Source: Caulobacter sp. BP25
GTDB lineage: Bacteria; Pseudomonadota; Alphaproteobacteria; Caulobacterales; Caulobacteraceae
NCBI RefSeq assembly: GCF_002737755.1
Contig: NZ_PEGH01000018.1
Span: 310,001-374,000 of the forward strand
Direction: 5' to 3'
Length of the DNA stretch: 64,000 bases
Below, piece by piece: positions 61,938 to 64,000 of the stretch (positions are counted from its first letter, which is position 1; every line of letters starts with the position of its first letter). Below the pieces are notes generated by a model. It saw only the letters and a program-made list of their open reading frames with translations. It did no database searches and was not told the origin of the DNA. Both the position numbers and the translations under genes were made by a program.

Positions 61938-62768
61938 ATGCCCGTCCGCCCCGTCCTGAAGATCGTCAAAGGCCAGCCGACCTCGGATGGCGCGGGCGTG
62001 CGGCTGACGCGGATGCTGGGCACGCCGGAAGCCCAGATGTTCGATCCGTTCCTGATGCTGGACTGTTTCGACAACGCCGAGGCGTCCGACTACATGGGCG
62101 GCTTTCCCGACCACCCACATCGCGGCTTCGAGACCGTGACCTACATGCTGGAAGGCAGGATGCGTCACAAGGACAACACTGGCCGCGAGGGCGTGATCGG
62201 GCCGGGCGGGATCCAGTGGATGCGGGCGGGCAAGGGTATCGTCCACTCCGAGATGCCCGAGCAGGCCGACGGTCGGATGCGCGGCTTCCAGCTGTGGGTG
62301 AACTTGCCGGCCAGCTTGAAGATGAGCGCGCCCGGCTACCAGGAGTTCGAGGCCGACGCGATCCCGGTCGAAGCCCGCGACGACGGTGTGACCGTGAAAG
62401 TGATCTCGGGCGCCACCGATGCTGGAACCGCCGGCCCGATCGGCGGCGGCGCCGTCGATGCGCTCTATTTCGACGTCGTGCTGCCGGCCGGAACGGTCTT
62501 CGAGGAGCCTGTGGGCGACGACCGCAACGCCATGCTGGCGGTCTACGAGGGCCAGGTCCGCGTCGCCCATGACACGGTGGAGGCGCTGTCGGGCGTATTC
62601 CTGGGACGTGGCGACACGGTGCGGGTTGAGGCCGTCACGGAGGCTCGCGTCCTGCTGCTGGCCGGTCGTCCGATCGGCGAGCCGGTGTTCTGGCATGGCC
62701 CCTTCGTGATGAATTCCCGCGAGGAGATCGTGCAGGCGTTCGAGGACTTCCAACGCGGGCGGTTCTAG
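61938..62768 (+). CDS. Pirin-family protein (cupin)
   Basis: 276 residues from the ATG at 61938 with AAGGAG 6 nt upstream. The pirin signature is complete: FPDHPHRGFETVTYMLEGRM, HKDNTGREGVIGPGGIQWMR and AGKGIVHSEMPE, with His/His/His/Glu iron ligands, and a second cupin domain with the conserved end GEPVFWHGPFVMNSREEIVQ. Bacterial pirins act as quercetin dioxygenases or regulators. No operon partner is seen. Confidence 0.93.
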   Translation: MPVRPVLKIVKGQPTSDGAGVRLTRMLGTPEAQMFDPFLMLDCFDNAEASDYMGGFPDHPHRGFETVTYMLEGRMRHKDNTGREGVIGPGGIQWMRAGKGIVHSEMPEQADGRMRGFQLWVNLPASLKMSAPGYQEFEADAIPVEARDDGVTVKVISGATDAGTAGPIGGGAVDALYFDVVLPAGTVFEEPVGDDRNAMLAVYEGQVRVAHDTVEALSGVFLGRGDTVRVEAVTEARVLLLAGRPIGEPVFWHGPFVMNSREEIVQAFEDFQRGRF

Positions 62769-62790
62769 GCCTGCACCGGCTTTGGCAAGT

Positions 62791-63969
62791 TCAGTGATTT
62801 ATCTCGGGCATTGTCCGCTTCATGAATTCGTCGAACAGCGGCACGGTAAATTCGAGAACGCCATGTTTGGGACTGTAGATCATTCCCTTTCGGATCAAAC
62901 CATCACGCACGGGGCCATAGGAGTTTGTACTCTTGCCGAGAAGTTTTGCCACCTCACCGCTGCGATATGGGCCTGTGCCGAGTTCAGCCATGGCGCGCAT
63001 GTACTTCTGTTCGGCATCAGTCACGCGATCTAGGCGCACCTGAAAGAAGCTCTCATCTAGACGACGAGTAGCCTCTGTTCGTGCGTTTCTTACGTCATCA
63101 GCCGTGATCTCAGGCCCCTCACTAATATCCCACAGAACCGAGCCCCATTCCTGCACAAAGTATGGATAACCCTTTGTGGTGTTGTAGATTTTCTTCAGTG
63201 CGTCGTTGGAAAAGGTGACGCCCAATTCACCAGCAGGCTCAGTTAGAGCTAGGGCTGCGTCTTCGAAGTTCAACGCGCCGATTTTGGGATAGAGGAAGAG
63301 GCGTTCGGCGTAGGATTTCGCGTCCCCCATCAGGCCGGGTAGCGAAGGAAGACCGGCGCCCATAACGATTAGTGGGAGTTGGCGCTGAACCGCTCGATGG
63401 CTAGCGACTATAAGTGCGCTCAAATCGCTCGCCCCGATGTACTGAATTTCGTCAATGAGCAGCGCAACGCCACGTCCCGAAGCCTTGGCTGCCTCGCCAA
63501 CGCTCTCGAAAAGATCTGGCAGATCGAGTTCTAGGTTCCCACTGTCAGCAACTCCGAGTTCCGGATCGAATTTGAGCGCGAAATCAGTTCCGCCGAGATT
63601 GGCAGACAACTGGAAGCTTTTCAGGACTCTAAGAGCCCTCTCGACCAAATCCTTCGCGTGAGACTGTACGCTAAGTCTCAGAAGCGCCTTCCGGAGGCTT
63701 GGGATAATGAGTGGCGCTAGAGGCGAACCTTCTGGAGCCTCAATCAGATCGACAAGGAAATTCTGCTCCGTAGCTTGATCGCGTACGACGTTGAGGAGCA
63801 CGGTTTTGCCGACACCTCGCAGGCCGGTCAGGAGTAGCCCGCGGGGCGCGGCACCTTTGGAGGTCCGGGTAAGCGCGACCTGACAGGAACTTAGGATGAG
63901 ATCGCGGCCAGCCAATTCTGGGGGCCGGCTGCCAGCGCCCGGGGAGTAGGGATTTAGGTTGGGATCCAT
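62791..63969 (-). CDS. AAA-type ATPase with C-terminal winged helix, probably acquired
   Basis: 392 residues. NPYSPGAGSRPPELAGRDLI leads to Walker A GLRGVGKT (49-56), Walker B GVALLIDEIQYI (about 165-176), and a C-terminal winged-helix-like part (YRSGEVAKLLGKSTNSYGPV, then LEFTVPLFDEFMKR). It resembles an ORC/Cdc6- or STAND-like ATP-binding family that, from memory, is frequent in actinobacteria. The gene is clearly richer in A/T than all neighbours, suggesting transfer. Its role is unknown; DNA binding or a switch/defence function are possibilities. Confidence 0.8.
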   Translation of the reverse strand: MDPNLNPYSPGAGSRPPELAGRDLILSSCQVALTRTSKGAAPRGLLLTGLRGVGKTVLLNVVRDQATEQNFLVDLIEAPEGSPLAPLIIPSLRKALLRLSVQSHAKDLVERALRVLKSFQLSANLGGTDFALKFDPELGVADSGNLELDLPDLFESVGEAAKASGRGVALLIDEIQYIGASDLSALIVASHRAVQRQLPLIVMGAGLPSLPGLMGDAKSYAERLFLYPKIGALNFEDAALALTEPAGELGVTFSNDALKKIYNTTKGYPYFVQEWGSVLWDISEGPEITADDVRNARTEATRRLDESFFQVRLDRVTDAEQKYMRAMAELGTGPYRSGEVAKLLGKSTNSYGPVRDGLIRKGMIYSPKHGVLEFTVPLFDEFMKRTMPEINH

Positions 63970-64000
63970 GAGCCTATAATGCCCTATAGATGCATATGAG

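Overview
The window looks like chromosome of a high-GC alphaproteobacterium, most likely Caulobacter or a close relative. This rests on several observations: four large TonB-dependent receptors (TBDRs) within 37 kb, two of them in FecI-FecR cassettes; a petABC (Rieske / cytochrome b / cytochrome c1) operon; a thrS-yidD-NifU-like neighbourhood; and hairpin-forming intergenic repeats. The genus is an inference; no 16S rRNA gene is present.

Left part (1-17.4 kb), nutrient and iron-type uptake. The end of a PepSY membrane protein and a small membrane protein are followed by a divergent AraC regulator / TBDR pair. Two consecutive cell-surface-signalling cassettes come next, each ordered ECF sigma factor, FecR, TBDR with an N-terminal STN signalling domain, and an exported hydrolase. 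The first hydrolase is a PHP-type metallohydrolase and the second an S9 prolyl-oligopeptidase-type peptidase.

Middle part (17.4-31.7 kb), probable decayed island. The left edge carries a tyrosine-recombinase C-terminal fragment (17453-17647) and a 151-bp MITE-like element with perfect 16-bp ends and a GACT target duplication (17743-17893). The right edge carries an IS21-family end, a frameshifted integrase N-terminus and tRNA-Ser(CGA). Between them lie redox and small-molecule genes: a flavodoxin-like quinone reductase, a zinc alcohol dehydrogenase broken by a frameshift, two carboxymuconolactone-decarboxylase-like proteins, two LysR regulators, an IorA/IorB-type molybdenum hydroxylase with a triheme cytochrome c, a cyclophilin-like protein, an MFS exporter, a cupin and an alpha/beta hydrolase.

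Right part (31.7-62.8 kb), mostly core genome. It contains a thioesterase, a metallo-beta-lactamase-fold protein with lost metal ligands, rluD, a TBDR next to a PhoD phosphatase, lysE-type exporter, hisI, a DUF817 protein, folE, cysS, a short-chain dehydrogenase, an SRPBCC protein, a NifU-like scaffold, yidD, thrS, three glycosyltransferases, an FAD oxidoreductase, an HMG-CoA lyase, trmL, petABC with a clear terminator, a GNAT acetyltransferase, a retropepsin-like protein, tandem dienelactone hydrolases, ychF and a pirin. The last gene (62791-63969, minus) is an AAA ATPase that is visibly more AT-rich and probably marks the start of another acquired segment.

No CRISPR array, rRNA gene or complete transposon was seen. 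Start sites are chosen from ribosome-binding sites, overlaps and family lengths and are not experimentally supported.
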